This document shows, in pieces, positions 26,524 to 35,950 of a stretch of 64,000 nucleotides of DNA. Location: positions 1,054,001-1,118,000 of the forward strand of contig NZ_CP058215.1 in assembly GCF_013388255.1 (NCBI RefSeq), given 5' to 3'. A program made the translations under genes and the position numbers. The notes under the pieces were generated by a model. The model was not told the DNA's origin. It saw nothing but the letters and a program-made list of their open reading frames with translations, and searched no databases. The stretch comes from Methanolobus zinderi. Its GTDB lineage: Archaea; Halobacteriota; Methanosarcinia; Methanosarcinales; Methanosarcinaceae. How positions within the stretch are numbered: the stretch's first letter is position 1; every line of letters starts with the position of its first letter.

Positions 26524-27366
26524 ATGATATCTCAGCTAAGAGTGTTTTTAGGTAACAGGAATACTCAGAATCCAAATTCATTCAATTACATGAAACAATC
26601 ACTTGAAGAGAAAAGCAGGATTCTTCTTACTACTCCACATTACTTTTTCATTTTCATGCTTTCTGTGATCTTCGGTGTTCTTGTATATTACAGGACCACC
26701 GTTGATGAGATCATACCGACAATAGTACTTTCCCTGTTATGGATACTTTTCTGGAAGAACAGTGAACAGAAGGGCAGGATTTTCCTTGTGGTAGCATCTG
26801 TGTTCGGATACGTGCATGAACTGCTTGGTGTCAGATACGGATATTTCACATATCTCGGAGGATTCATAGGTGGCTCTCCCATATGGCTGATTCCCGGATA
26901 CGGAACGATATTCTGGTCGTCATATAATCTATGGAAAAGATTTGAGGAAAAATATTCCCGGAAGGAGTGGTTCAATCTTACAAGCTACTTCATTGCCATA
27001 AGCCTTGCTTTATTGCTGATTGCTGATTATTTGATATTCGATATGTCAGTAAATCCTGCAGGTATACTGATAAAGTTCACACTTGCATTCATGCTTTTCA
27101 GGACATTTGAAGGTGTAAGGCTTGCCTATTTTGTGGCCTTCTTCACGGTACTTACGGAGTTTACAGGCGAGATGCTCGGTACATGGTATCATCCCGATTT
27201 CTCGCTGCTGTCCCTTATGGCAGGCTATGTATTCCTGCTGTGGGTATGTCTTACACTAAACGACTTTACAAAAGGGAAAATCCCAGGATTCGGAAGAGAA
27301 GCAGCCGCAGCAGTTGTCCTGACGACTTTCTACATATTCCTGTTACTCGGGATCATCTCAGTATAA
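26524..27366 (+). CDS. Multi-pass membrane protein, weakly CruF/carotenoid-hydratase-like
   Basis: This 280-residue protein has about eight membrane helices. VFGYVHELLGVRYGYFTY and FTEFTGEMLGTWYHPD resemble the E-x2-G-x3-G-x-Y-x-Y pattern of the DUF422 family (CruF-type carotenoid hydratases), but I am not certain of the family. An AAGTGAT site precedes the ATG; an inner ATG at 26590 is an alternative. It is the first of a rightward series with an aldehyde dehydrogenase and a short-chain dehydrogenase, which would suit membrane-lipid or isoprenoid metabolism. Confidence 0.6.
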   Translation: MISQLRVFLGNRNTQNPNSFNYMKQSLEEKSRILLTTPHYFFIFMLSVIFGVLVYYRTTVDEIIPTIVLSLLWILFWKNSEQKGRIFLVVASVFGYVHELLGVRYGYFTYLGGFIGGSPIWLIPGYGTIFWSSYNLWKRFEEKYSRKEWFNLTSYFIAISLALLLIADYLIFDMSVNPAGILIKFTLAFMLFRTFEGVRLAYFVAFFTVLTEFTGEMLGTWYHPDFSLLSLMAGYVFLLWVCLTLNDFTKGKIPGFGREAAAAVVLTTFYIFLLLGIISV

Positions 27367-27395
27367 AATAAAAAATAAAGAAGTTGATAGTTTCG

Positions 27396-28805
27396 ATGCA
27401 ACCGGATATTGAAACAGTATTCAGGATCCAGAAGGAGAATTATCCAGTACTCGCACTGACGGATGCGAAGGAAAGGTTAGAACGCCTGCTTCGTGTCGAT
27501 AGTTATCTCCGGGACGAGGGGAATCTGGAAGAGTTGTTCGAAGCCCTGTACAAAGATCTGCGCAAACCGGAAGTAGAGGTCGTATCAACCGAGGTCGGCG
27601 TGGTTCAGTCCCAGATCGCCTATCTGAAAAAGAATCTGAAGGGCTGGATCAGGGATCATAAAGTCCCCACGCCTCTCCCCCTTGCAGGAACAAAATCCCA
27701 CATTCGCTATGAACCCAAGGGAGTGGTACTTATTATGTCTCCATGGAATTTTCCCCTAAATCTCTCCCTTGTTCCCCTTGTCCATGCAATTGCCGCGGGT
27801 AATGCGGTAATACTTAAACCCAGTGAGATTTCCTCGCATACTTCAACTTTTATCAAGAAGATGGTTGGCAGACTATTTGACTGGAAAGAGGTTGCAGTCA
27901 TCGAAGGTGATGCTTCGGTCGCTTCAAGATTGCTGGATATGCCGTTCAACCATATCTTTTTCACCGGCAGTCCGAGGGTAGGAAAGATCGTGATGGCCAG
28001 GGCTGCAGAACATCTTAGCAGTGTTACTCTGGAGCTGGGAGGCAAATCTCCGGCAATCGTGGATGAGACTGCAAATGTTCGGAAGATTGCAAGACGCCTT
28101 GCCTGGGCCAAATCGATAAACAGTGGCCAGACATGTGTTACTCCGGACTATCTTATCATTCATGAATCGGTAAAGGAATTATTCCTCAAAGAACTCGCTT
28201 CATCGGTGAAAGAATTCTATGACCGGCATGAAGAGGGTATGGAACATTCACCTGACTACTGCAGGATCATAAGTGATCATCATTTCAGGCGTCTGAAATC
28301 TTTGTACGAGGATGCTCTTGATAAAGGTGCCTGTGTTCTGAAAGGTGGTACTTTTGATGAAAACGATCGTTTCATGGAACCCACTATCCTTGACAATGTC
28401 TCGGAAGAAATGGACATTATGCAGGAAGAGATATTCGGTCCTTTACTTCCTGTTATCACCTATAGGAACAGGTCCGAAGTAAATCAGATAATCAGTCGTA
28501 ATCCGAATCCGCTGATGCTCTACATAGCCAGCGGTAACAAAGATAATATGCGTTATTTCATGGACTGGAACCCTTCAGGGGGTACTGTGATCAATGATTA
28601 CATGCTTGGCTACAGCAACCCCGAACTACCATTCGGAGGTAACAACAACAGCGGCATGGGAAGATCACTGGGCTTCCACTGTTTTATGGAGTTTTCCAAT
28701 AAAAGGAGTATCATCCATCGTAAATGGGGTTCTTTAGGGCTGATCTATCCACCCTACAACGAGCGCATCAAAAGACTGGTACAAATGATGTACAGGTGGG
28801 TGTAA
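27396..28805 (+). CDS. Aldehyde dehydrogenase, class 3 / fatty-aldehyde type
   Basis: The 469-residue protein has the ALDH catalytic set: MSPWNFPLNLSLVPLVHAIAAG, ILKPSEIS, the NAD loop FFTGSPRVGKIVM, the general base in ELGGKSP and the catalytic Cys in NSGQTCVTPDYLI. The short length and YIASGN region place it in the class 3 (fatty aldehyde) branch. ATG at 27396 is preferred to the TTG at 27384. The stop is two bases before the SDR gene, so they are certainly co-transcribed. It oxidises an aldehyde to an acid with NAD(P); the substrate is unknown. Confidence 0.88.
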   Translation: MQPDIETVFRIQKENYPVLALTDAKERLERLLRVDSYLRDEGNLEELFEALYKDLRKPEVEVVSTEVGVVQSQIAYLKKNLKGWIRDHKVPTPLPLAGTKSHIRYEPKGVVLIMSPWNFPLNLSLVPLVHAIAAGNAVILKPSEISSHTSTFIKKMVGRLFDWKEVAVIEGDASVASRLLDMPFNHIFFTGSPRVGKIVMARAAEHLSSVTLELGGKSPAIVDETANVRKIARRLAWAKSINSGQTCVTPDYLIIHESVKELFLKELASSVKEFYDRHEEGMEHSPDYCRIISDHHFRRLKSLYEDALDKGACVLKGGTFDENDRFMEPTILDNVSEEMDIMQEEIFGPLLPVITYRNRSEVNQIISRNPNPLMLYIASGNKDNMRYFMDWNPSGGTVINDYMLGYSNPELPFGGNNNSGMGRSLGFHCFMEFSNKRSIIHRKWGSLGLIYPPYNERIKRLVQMMYRWV

Positions 28806-28807
28806 AC

Positions 28808-29689
28808 ATGCCCGACAATAATCCTTCAAATTGCCACATTGATTCATGCAGAAAAAGTGTTCTAATTACCGGAGGAGCAGGCGGTATAGGACGGGAGCTG
28901 GCAGAACTTTTTGTACGAGACGCTTACGATATCATTTTAGTTGACAGGGATATCAGGGAGCTTGAAAATGCAAGGAATTCACTCAGTATCATCAATCCGG
29001 ATGTACGCATTTTAGTGATGGAGCAGGATCTTTGTATTTCTAAGGCTGCCGACCAGGTCTATGAATTCACCCGAAAACATGGTCCTCAGGTCGATGTGCT
29101 TGTGAACTGTGCGGGTTTTGGTACATATGGTTTTGTCAATGATATCGACCAGGACAGAGAACTCGATATGCTGCAACTTCATATACTGACACTGTACAGG
29201 CTGACACGCCTTTACCTGAAAGACATGATCGAACGTGATGAAGGACAGGTCATTAATTTCTCTTCCATATCGGCTTTCCAGCCAAATCCCTTTTTTGCCA
29301 CTTATGGTGCCAGCAAGAGTTTTGTATTGCAGTTTAGCAGGGCTTTGAATTTCGAACTGCGGGAGAAGAGAACTAATGTGAAGGTTCTGGCTGTCTGTCC
29401 CACGGCAGTTAAAGGGACCGGATTCCAGTCATCAGCCGGTATGGAGAGAACAAGGACCTTCAACTCATGGATGGCTGTCACGGCAGGTGAGGTTGCCCGT
29501 GATACATACAGGGCGATGCAATCAGGTAAGGATCTTGTGATTCCGGGCAGGGGATTTGGTCTGCTGCATTCACTGATAAGACGGCTGCCTGCAGGTTTGC
29601 TTATGAGGATATCACGATCACAGTTAAGAGAGGTCAGGGAAACCGGGCTAAAAAATGTGTCCGGCTCTTCTGTAGAAGAAAGAATGTAA
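28808..29689 (+). CDS. Short-chain dehydrogenase/reductase, DltE-like
   Basis: This 293-residue protein has the SDR nucleotide motif VLITGGAGGIGRELAELF, the NCAGFGTYG segment and the active-site YGASKSF (Tyr and Lys four apart) after FSSISA. The C-terminal tail suits the DltE-type group acting on lipids or thioesters. ATG at 28808 lies just after the ALDH stop. With the ALDH and the membrane protein upstream it may form a lipid or isoprenoid aldehyde/alcohol pathway, an inference. Confidence 0.87.
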   Translation: MPDNNPSNCHIDSCRKSVLITGGAGGIGRELAELFVRDAYDIILVDRDIRELENARNSLSIINPDVRILVMEQDLCISKAADQVYEFTRKHGPQVDVLVNCAGFGTYGFVNDIDQDRELDMLQLHILTLYRLTRLYLKDMIERDEGQVINFSSISAFQPNPFFATYGASKSFVLQFSRALNFELREKRTNVKVLAVCPTAVKGTGFQSSAGMERTRTFNSWMAVTAGEVARDTYRAMQSGKDLVIPGRGFGLLHSLIRRLPAGLLMRISRSQLREVRETGLKNVSGSSVEERM

Positions 29690-29711
29690 GTTGATATGTA
29701 GAGGTGCTAAA

Positions 29712-30497
29712 ATGGATATTGTTTGTAATGATAGGAAAGGCTGCGACATCTGCGACATAAAAACCAGCTCAAACTCCGATGCTTCTGTCCCTGGGACAGA
29801 GAACAGGACCGATTGTCTGGTATGTGGGGTCGAGGTGGAATATCTGGATGAAGCCATAAGCGGAAGATGCTACTATTGCGGAGTCGAGGAGGAAACATAC
29901 TTCGTTTGCAGAAACGGTCATTATGTATGCAACAGATGTCACTCAAAAGAAGCAATCGCTGTAATTGAGAATATCTGCCTGAGCAGCGACGAGAACCATC
30001 CACTTGTTATAGCTGAAAGGATCATGGAACACCCGGCTATCCATATGCACGGACCTGAACACCATGCTCTAGTACCCGCCGTACTCGTGGCAGCCTACAA
30101 AAATCGCAGGGGACTTAAAAAGGAAACCGCTGTACTTGAAGCCATCAAGCGAGGAAGAACCGTCCCCGGAGGCTACTGCGGACTCTACGGTGCCTGCGGT
30201 GCGGGAATAGGAGTGGGTATAGCCGTAAGTGTCCTGCTAAAAGCCACACCCCTGACACCTTCCGAACGCTCGGAAGCAAATCTTTCAACCTCGAAGACCC
30301 TGAGCTCAATTGCTGCTGCAGGCGGAGCCAGATGTTGCAAGAAGGCAACCCGCTTAGCTTTGGAAGACGGGATGAAGTATCTTTCTGACAGGTTTGACCT
30401 TGAATGGTATGAAAGGGCTGACTTTTCAGCTGAGTGTGACTATACTCAATTCAACAGGGAATGTGATAGTAATTGCAGGTACAGGAATGATGGTTGA
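29712..30497 (+). CDS. Cysteine-rich DUF5714-like protein
   Basis: This 261-residue protein is rich in cysteine. It has an N-terminal zinc-ribbon-like part (CDICDI, CLVCGVEVEYL, CYYCGVEEETYFVC, YVCNRCHSKEA) and a C-terminal part with HMHGPEHHALVPAVL, GGYCGLYGACGAGIGVGIAVS and GGARCCKKATRLAL, which recalls DUF5714 and the C_GCAxxG_C_C family. ATG at 29712 follows GAGGTG by five bases. It probably binds metal or an iron-sulfur cluster. I believe such proteins occur with the ligase/radical SAM/CxxC set encoded on the other strand here, so it may belong to the same system, from memory only. Confidence 0.7.
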   Translation: MDIVCNDRKGCDICDIKTSSNSDASVPGTENRTDCLVCGVEVEYLDEAISGRCYYCGVEEETYFVCRNGHYVCNRCHSKEAIAVIENICLSSDENHPLVIAERIMEHPAIHMHGPEHHALVPAVLVAAYKNRRGLKKETAVLEAIKRGRTVPGGYCGLYGACGAGIGVGIAVSVLLKATPLTPSERSEANLSTSKTLSSIAAAGGARCCKKATRLALEDGMKYLSDRFDLEWYERADFSAECDYTQFNRECDSNCRYRNDG

Positions 30498-30646
30498 ATT
30501 TTGATTATAATTTTTTTACTTTTTTATCTCCTTCTGTTGACATTGTTCTTCAGCCATTATCCTTAATATCTATCAAAACCATCATCAAACAATTTACCAA
30601 CTATCACACTTATTTGATAAACAATGAAATTAAAGGAGACATAAAA

Positions 30647-30844
30647 ATGGCAGATGATGAACAGAAAGTACTCTATGCACTTAAGGATGCAGCAAAACCA
30701 ATGAGACCTGGCGAGATTGCAGAGGCAACAGGTCTTGAGAGCAAAGAGGTCAGCAAGATACTCAAGAAACTCAAGAGTTCAGATGCGGTCTGTACTCCAA
30801 AAAGATGTTTTTATGCACACGCTGACTACGAAAAATCAGAATAA
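30647..30844 (+). CDS. Small winged-helix DNA-binding protein
   Basis: This 65-residue protein (ATG at 30647, AAAGGAG upstream; the longer frame begins in non-coding sequence) is one helix-turn-helix domain: KPMRPGEIAEATGLESKEVSKILKKLKSSDAV, then CTPKRCFYAH, a wing. It resembles small MarR/ArsR-like archaeal regulators. It ends convergently against the leftward aquaporin gene. Target unknown. Confidence 0.75.
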   Translation: MADDEQKVLYALKDAAKPMRPGEIAEATGLESKEVSKILKKLKSSDAVCTPKRCFYAHADYEKSE

Positions 30845-30902
30845 TTGAATTTTTTCTTTCTATTTCTTTTTTGTTTTTCCAGCAGCTGTTTCAGTTAAAA
30901 GA

Positions 30903-31616
30903 TCAAATCCCTTCAATGGCAGCATCCTTTTTCTCTTCGAGAACATTCTCGTTAATGAACACATTATCATACAGCAATGCTGCAAAAATACCGCCAGTTA
31001 TCGGACCGATCCAGTATACCAGATGATCTGTCCAGTAGCCAGCGATAAAAGCCGGGCCAAAGGATCTTGCGGGATTCATTGATGCACCTGTAAGAGGTCC
31101 CCCGAAAAGGATGGCGATAAGGACAAAGGCACCGATGGCAAAACCTGCCATTCCCGGCGGTGATCTGCTGTCAACTGCAGATCCGTAGATGACGAATACC
31201 AGCAGGAAAGTGAGGATTGCCTCTATGAGTATTCCAATCTCAGGTGCGATATTTGTCCCTAGACTTGTTGCACCGAAGTTCACACTGCTCAATGCGGAAG
31301 GGAAGATCTGCATGAGCATTATACTTGCAGCACAAGCTCCCGATATCTGTGATATAATGTAGACAAAACAATCTGTTTTACCTATCCTCCTGGTTGCTGC
31401 TATTGCTATTGTGACAGCGGGATTTATGTGAGCACCTGAAATATGTCCGAGAGCATAGATCATCACCATCACAGTAACTCCGGTGGCAATGGCCATACCG
31501 ATCATGCCAAGGGAGCCGTGTAACAGGTGATTAACAGCATTCGAACCCGCAGCTATGAATACGAGTGCGAATGTTCCAATAAACTCAGCCACATATTTCG
31601 GGAATGCTCCGGACAT
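30903..31616 (-). CDS. Aquaporin / glyceroporin (MIP family), copy 1
   Basis: This 237-residue protein has six membrane helices and both NPA boxes (ISGAHINPAVTIAIA and GASMNPARSFGPAFI), the second followed by Arg, as in AqpM. It passes water or small neutral solutes. The start lies nine bases after the stop of the adenylate-forming ligase gene, making it the last gene of the five-gene leftward operon. This suggests that a small neutral compound, substrate or product of that operon, may pass through it. Confidence 0.92.
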   Translation of the reverse strand: MSGAFPKYVAEFIGTFALVFIAAGSNAVNHLLHGSLGMIGMAIATGVTVMVMIYALGHISGAHINPAVTIAIAATRRIGKTDCFVYIISQISGACAASIMLMQIFPSALSSVNFGATSLGTNIAPEIGILIEAILTFLLVFVIYGSAVDSRSPPGMAGFAIGAFVLIAILFGGPLTGASMNPARSFGPAFIAGYWTDHLVYWIGPITGGIFAALLYDNVFINENVLEEKKDAAIEGI

Positions 31617-31625
31617 ATTTCAGCC

Positions 31626-32771
31626 TCAGTTATCGGTCCATCGTTCGATGTCACAGATTCTCTGGTCCACGCACGCACCACAATCACATGGCTCATCGAT
31701 GAGTGATGTTATATCCCTTGTTCTGTAGCGGATAAGAGGCATGCATTTTCGTCTGAGTGTGGTGACCACAAGTTCGCCCTTCTCACCCGGTGGCAGTATT
31801 TCCCCGGTCTTCGGGTCTATGACCTCAACCAGGAAATCCGGGTTGTTCAGGTGAAAACCATCCTGGTGATCACATTCTATTGCATTGGCAAGCCCGAGTT
31901 CTGTCATTCCCCACTGGCGGAGGGTCCTGCATCCCCATGCACTCTCGATCACTTCCCGCATTTCCTCGGTCAGGGGCTCTGAAGAACAGATTATTTTCCT
32001 GATCCCGAGTTCTCCAGGTTCTATAAGTTCACTGACCTGTTTTGAGAGCTCATAAAGGAAGGACGAAGTACCGATTATAATAGTCGTGCCGGCTTCCCTT
32101 ATTGTTTCTATCTGATCATGTGCACCCACCGAGTCATTGATAACAGAACTGAATCCGGCAAGGTCACATGCCTTGCTCAGGACAAGTCCCGGGTCCCAGG
32201 TGGCGGTTATTGTGGGATACATTATCTGCAGGGTGTCCTCCTTTGAATCCATACCTGCCATCTTTAGTCCGGAGATCACCGAGTCCACGATCTCGAGTAG
32301 CTCTCCCTGTGTATATGCCATTCTTTTGAGCATGTTTGTGGTACCCGAGCTTGTGAACTCACGTGCTATGTCCTTCCTTGAGACACACAGGAAATGGTAT
32401 GGCTTGTTAGCCAGCTCTTCCTGTTCTGTCAGCGGGAGCCTTTCAAGGTCCTCATAACTTTTTATCTCAGAAGGGTCGATGTCCTTATCCGCATAAAGGC
32501 TCTGGTAATAGGGGCTGTTCTCCATTACGTATGCAAGCAGTTCCCTGAATTTGAAAAGCTTGTATTCTTTGATAAGGTCCCGATCGATTTCTCTCTGACC
32601 AAATTCCTCTTTGAGTTCTTTATTGTTCTTGATATCGTTCCTTATCTTGGCAAGACCCCACTGTTCCAGAGGGTTCCCGTCCTGAAGATCTATTTTTCTG
32701 GATTCGAGTTTTCTTTTTGCCACGCTCATGCGGATAGATGTATTGATCTTTGAGGGAAGACTAAGACTCAT
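31626..32771 (-). CDS. Adenylate-forming, phenylacetate-CoA-ligase-like enzyme (DVU_1553-type)
   Basis: This 381-residue protein has ANL-superfamily motifs: FTSSGTTNMLKRMAYTQGEL, the WGMTELG signature, GEKGELVVTTLRRKCMPLIRYRTRDI, and an unusual C-terminal CDCGACVDQRICDIERW with four cysteines. AGGAGG precedes ATG 32771 by six bases; the longer start is unlikely. Relatives of the PaaK type activate carboxylates as CoA thioesters. The short length and cysteine tail suit the DVU_1553-like group, which I recall being encoded with radical SAM, CxxC and methyltransferase partners. Substrate unknown. Confidence 0.82.
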   Translation of the reverse strand: MSLSLPSKINTSIRMSVAKRKLESRKIDLQDGNPLEQWGLAKIRNDIKNNKELKEEFGQREIDRDLIKEYKLFKFRELLAYVMENSPYYQSLYADKDIDPSEIKSYEDLERLPLTEQEELANKPYHFLCVSRKDIAREFTSSGTTNMLKRMAYTQGELLEIVDSVISGLKMAGMDSKEDTLQIMYPTITATWDPGLVLSKACDLAGFSSVINDSVGAHDQIETIREAGTTIIIGTSSFLYELSKQVSELIEPGELGIRKIICSSEPLTEEMREVIESAWGCRTLRQWGMTELGLANAIECDHQDGFHLNNPDFLVEVIDPKTGEILPPGEKGELVVTTLRRKCMPLIRYRTRDITSLIDEPCDCGACVDQRICDIERWTDN

Positions 32772-32839
32772 TCTCTGCCTCCTGATGTTCTTTAAATTTA
32801 CGTATTTGGGAAACAAAAATAAAAAAATAAATAACAGCT

Positions 32840-34291
32840 TTAAGCGGCATTCCTGTAAAGGAAATCACCATTACAGCTGGTCATATTGTAGTTGCAGAAC
32901 GGAATGAACCTGCCGTCCTGTGTTACAACGTGTATGCAGCAGTTCTCAACACGGTCCTGCTCGTATGACCATACATCCTGGAATGCCATCGTGGATATCG
33001 TGAGATAATTGTTCTTGCTCATCTCGATAAAATCAGCCCATCCTCCCAGACTGGGTTTTGATTCACCAAGTACATCCGTTAACGGCTTTTCGCAACAAGA
33101 ACCCTTTACGGTGATGTCATTGAGTGGTTTTTCGCAGCATGAACTCTTGACAAGCAGATCACCACAGGCTGATTTTGGTTCTTCTTCCTTCTCCTTTTCA
33201 AGTCCCTTCCATCTGCCCATGATTGATTTCTTGGTCTTGCTCGCAACATCAGATGCGGACTTGACTGCACCCAGTGAAATGTTTGTCAATGGCAGGAATC
33301 CATGTTCATCTACAAGTGTAAGGCATGTGGCACCACAATGTGCATGTGGCATAAGGGATGGTGTGAAATTTGTGACCTTAAGGCCTCCGTCTGTCTGCTC
33401 CTCTATGGCTTCAAGCAATTCCAGTATAGTTACCCTGTTTTCCATCTCTTTCGGGGATCTTCCGGAATAGAATACGGGCTGGAAGTGCACGCCTCTGACC
33501 GCCGGAACCCTGCTGGCTGCGAAATCTATTATACTGCCGACTTCATGAAGGTTGTAATTCTTTGCAACCAGTGGTACGAGAACTACCCCGATACCTGCCT
33601 TTGCACACCTGTTGATCACCTTGGTCTTGACATCTATCAAGTTCCTTCCTGTCCTCTGCTGATAGATATCATCGGATACGCCGTCAAAGCCAAGATAGAT
33701 TGCATCCACACCTGCAGATGCTATTTTGTTAAAATAATCCTCATCTTTTGCGATCCTGATTCCATTGGTGTTCAACTCGATATGCTCGATACCGATTTCC
33801 TTTCCCATTCTGATTATTTCGGGAAGATCATCTCGTAAGGTTGGCTCCCCTCCAGATATCTGGATACAGGTAGGACTGTTCTGACATTTCTTCACGGTTT
33901 CGAACATCCCTCTTATGGTTTCCATATCAGGATCAAGACTTGCATCCATTGATGAATTGGCAAAACAATAAGTACATTTCATATTACATCTGTCAGTGAC
34001 CTCAACCACTGCCAGACATGTATCCTGCTTATGAGAGGGACACAGGCCACAATCAAATGGACAGCCTTTTTCCGTATCTGTAAGAGGCTCTCTGGCTTTT
34101 GCTCTGTCCACATCGAAACAGTCCCTCATCTGGAGATAATGGTTTACATCCTTGGAAACAAGGCTTGTAAAGTTCCCGTGTTCCGGACACTCCTTCTTTA
34201 TATATACTCCGCCGTTTTCGACATACTTGATGCCTTCAATACTTTTCAGGCATTCAGGACACAGACTTCTGACTGTTCCTATTTGTTCCAT
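32840..34291 (-). CDS. Radical SAM protein with extra cysteine clusters (TrsS-like)
   Basis: This 483-residue protein has the radical SAM motif CNMKCTYC (Cys102, 106, 109), ISGGEPTLRDD and LNTNGIR. An N-terminal zinc-ribbon-like part (CPEC at 11-14, Cys35) and CPFDCGLCPSHKQDTC (77-92) precede it. The C-terminal half holds two tandem SCCEKPL repeats 14 residues apart, then CNYNMTSC. The overall layout resembles methanogen radical SAM proteins of the Tes/TrsS kind. It sits between the CxxC protein and the ligase. Likely radical chemistry on a carbon centre; the substrate is unknown. Confidence 0.85.
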   Translation of the reverse strand: MEQIGTVRSLCPECLKSIEGIKYVENGGVYIKKECPEHGNFTSLVSKDVNHYLQMRDCFDVDRAKAREPLTDTEKGCPFDCGLCPSHKQDTCLAVVEVTDRCNMKCTYCFANSSMDASLDPDMETIRGMFETVKKCQNSPTCIQISGGEPTLRDDLPEIIRMGKEIGIEHIELNTNGIRIAKDEDYFNKIASAGVDAIYLGFDGVSDDIYQQRTGRNLIDVKTKVINRCAKAGIGVVLVPLVAKNYNLHEVGSIIDFAASRVPAVRGVHFQPVFYSGRSPKEMENRVTILELLEAIEEQTDGGLKVTNFTPSLMPHAHCGATCLTLVDEHGFLPLTNISLGAVKSASDVASKTKKSIMGRWKGLEKEKEEEPKSACGDLLVKSSCCEKPLNDITVKGSCCEKPLTDVLGESKPSLGGWADFIEMSKNNYLTISTMAFQDVWSYEQDRVENCCIHVVTQDGRFIPFCNYNMTSCNGDFLYRNAA

Positions 34292-34339
34292 TATATCCCT
34301 CTCATTTGTTTTTTTATCCCAGGGATTCTGAGAAATTAT

Positions 34340-34795
34340 TCAGGCTCTCTTTTCTTCCAGGATCGATTCAGCGGTCTTCAGGGTCTTTGCAACACCTGCT
34401 GAAACATAGTATTCATCACATTTTGGACATACAAGGCCAGGTCCTGGTCTTGTCACACCCATATATGTCATGTCTACATTCCTTTCCAGTGCGATCTCTC
34501 CGCATTTTGCACATTCCCATTCGCTCTCATCGTCATTTGCCACATCATCAATTTCTCCGCCGGTGACGCCGAGAATATTCATCTTGTGGGCGTATGCATC
34601 AACAAGTTCTGAAGGTGAATAGACAGCATACATTGTGAGGTTGTCAGAGACACCCTTTGCAATTGCAAGATCATCATCTCTGGCCTTCAGCTTTGTTCCG
34701 CTGGATTCCGCATTGTCGATCACTTCCTGGATCTCTTCCTGTTTGATACCGTTGTCCTTGAGTAAATTGTCCATTTCTTCACTTATTTTTACCAT
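34340..34795 (-). CDS. Small two-CxxC protein (DVU_1557-like redox/zinc protein)
   Basis: This 151-residue protein has an N-terminal helical part (MVKISEEMDNLLKDNGIKQEEIQEVI) and a late treble-clef-like pair CAKCGE...LVCPKCDEYY separated by about 20 residues. It has the look of the DVU_1557-like family that I recall from clusters with TrsS-type radical SAM proteins. It may bind zinc, or an iron-sulfur cluster as a redox partner. It lies between the UroD-type gene and the radical SAM gene, short gaps on both sides. Confidence 0.72.
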   Translation of the reverse strand: MVKISEEMDNLLKDNGIKQEEIQEVIDNAESSGTKLKARDDDLAIAKGVSDNLTMYAVYSPSELVDAYAHKMNILGVTGGEIDDVANDDESEWECAKCGEIALERNVDMTYMGVTRPGPGLVCPKCDEYYVSAGVAKTLKTAESILEEKRA

Positions 34796-34837
34796 GATTT
34801 ACCCTCTGTATTCTTATTTTCTAATTGCCGGTTTTCC

Positions 34838-35950
34838 TCAGAACTTTTCATATTTTCCGTGATCCTTTGCAGCCCTGACAAGTGCATGGACGTTTACAGG
34901 TGGGGCGTTGGTCGGACATTCACATGCTGTTCCTAAAATGAATCCTCTCGGACTGTCCTTTCCGGCAAGAACCTGTTCCTTTGCCTGCTCATATACCTGT
35001 GCTGGTGTGCCACGGTCTACAAGCTTTGTGTCAACTGTTCCGAAACAGGTACACCTGTCTCCGAAGGCTTCCACAAGCTTTGAGGTCGGGAAGATATCCT
35101 GTCCGTCATATCCGATCTGAACGATAGTGAACGGACTCATCGGAGCATCTCTCCACATCTGATAGTCATCAGTGTGGTTTCCACAAAGGTGGTAGTATAC
35201 ACCAGGACCGGCACCTGCATTCAGGACCTTCTTAACTGCACGGGAGACCGGCTTGTGGCTGAATCTCTTGATCTGCTCAACGTCCATGAGGTCACCACTG
35301 GCAATTACAGAACCGGTGATCATGACGTTTGCACCGTATCTTTCTGCAGTTGCTCTGCAGGCGTTTACCATGTGATCCCCTGCTTTTGTACAGAGCTTGT
35401 CGACAAGTTCAGGTTCTGTGATCATCCACATGAAGACATCCTCGATGGCAGCCCAGTTGGTTGCCACTTCCATTGTACCACCAAGCTGAGTGATAGGTGC
35501 GAACATCTGCGGATATTCTTCCAGAACAGTGTCCAGTGCCTTGTAGTGTGTTGTGAGGGTTGGTCCCTTTACAAGCTCATCGGTGTCCAGGACTTCGAAA
35601 TTATCGACATCTTCCGGGGTCTTTATAGGACGCTTTGTAATACCCGGTGGAGAGTTTGTCTGGACCTTAAGTTCAGCTCCGTAGTCTGCTCCCCAGTAGT
35701 CCGCGTAAAGATAGTGTCCTACCGGCGTTACATCATAAAGCTCACAGGCAGCACACACCATTCTTACCGCTTCTTCAGGATTCTGGTAAAAATATCCTGC
35801 ATTCTTCCTGAACACGGTCGCTGCATGAGACAGAATGATCGGATCGACAATAACCCTATCAGATGGTTTATCGACCCAAGGTGTAGTCCATAAGCTTCCT
35901 GCTTCTCCGAGCCAATCTTGATCTATTGGTATATAATCTTCTGCTGGCAT
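34838..35950 (-). CDS. UroD-family putative corrinoid-dependent methyltransferase
   Basis: This 370-residue UroD-fold protein has possible zinc ligands His254 and Cys256 in YHLCGNH and Cys343/Cys345 in GTACECP. These are the equivalent positions to the His-x-Cys and late Cys of MtbA/MtaA, but it is much diverged from the MtbA-like gene in this window. GGGTGAT precedes ATG 35950 by six bases. It is the first gene of the leftward operon and lies 147 bases downstream of control-region copy B. It is either a substrate:corrinoid methyltransferase or an additional CoM methyltransferase; the substrate is unknown. Confidence 0.83.
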   Translation of the reverse strand: MPAEDYIPIDQDWLGEAGSLWTTPWVDKPSDRVIVDPIILSHAATVFRKNAGYFYQNPEEAVRMVCAACELYDVTPVGHYLYADYWGADYGAELKVQTNSPPGITKRPIKTPEDVDNFEVLDTDELVKGPTLTTHYKALDTVLEEYPQMFAPITQLGGTMEVATNWAAIEDVFMWMITEPELVDKLCTKAGDHMVNACRATAERYGANVMITGSVIASGDLMDVEQIKRFSHKPVSRAVKKVLNAGAGPGVYYHLCGNHTDDYQMWRDAPMSPFTIVQIGYDGQDIFPTSKLVEAFGDRCTCFGTVDTKLVDRGTPAQVYEQAKEQVLAGKDSPRGFILGTACECPTNAPPVNVHALVRAAKDHGKYEKF

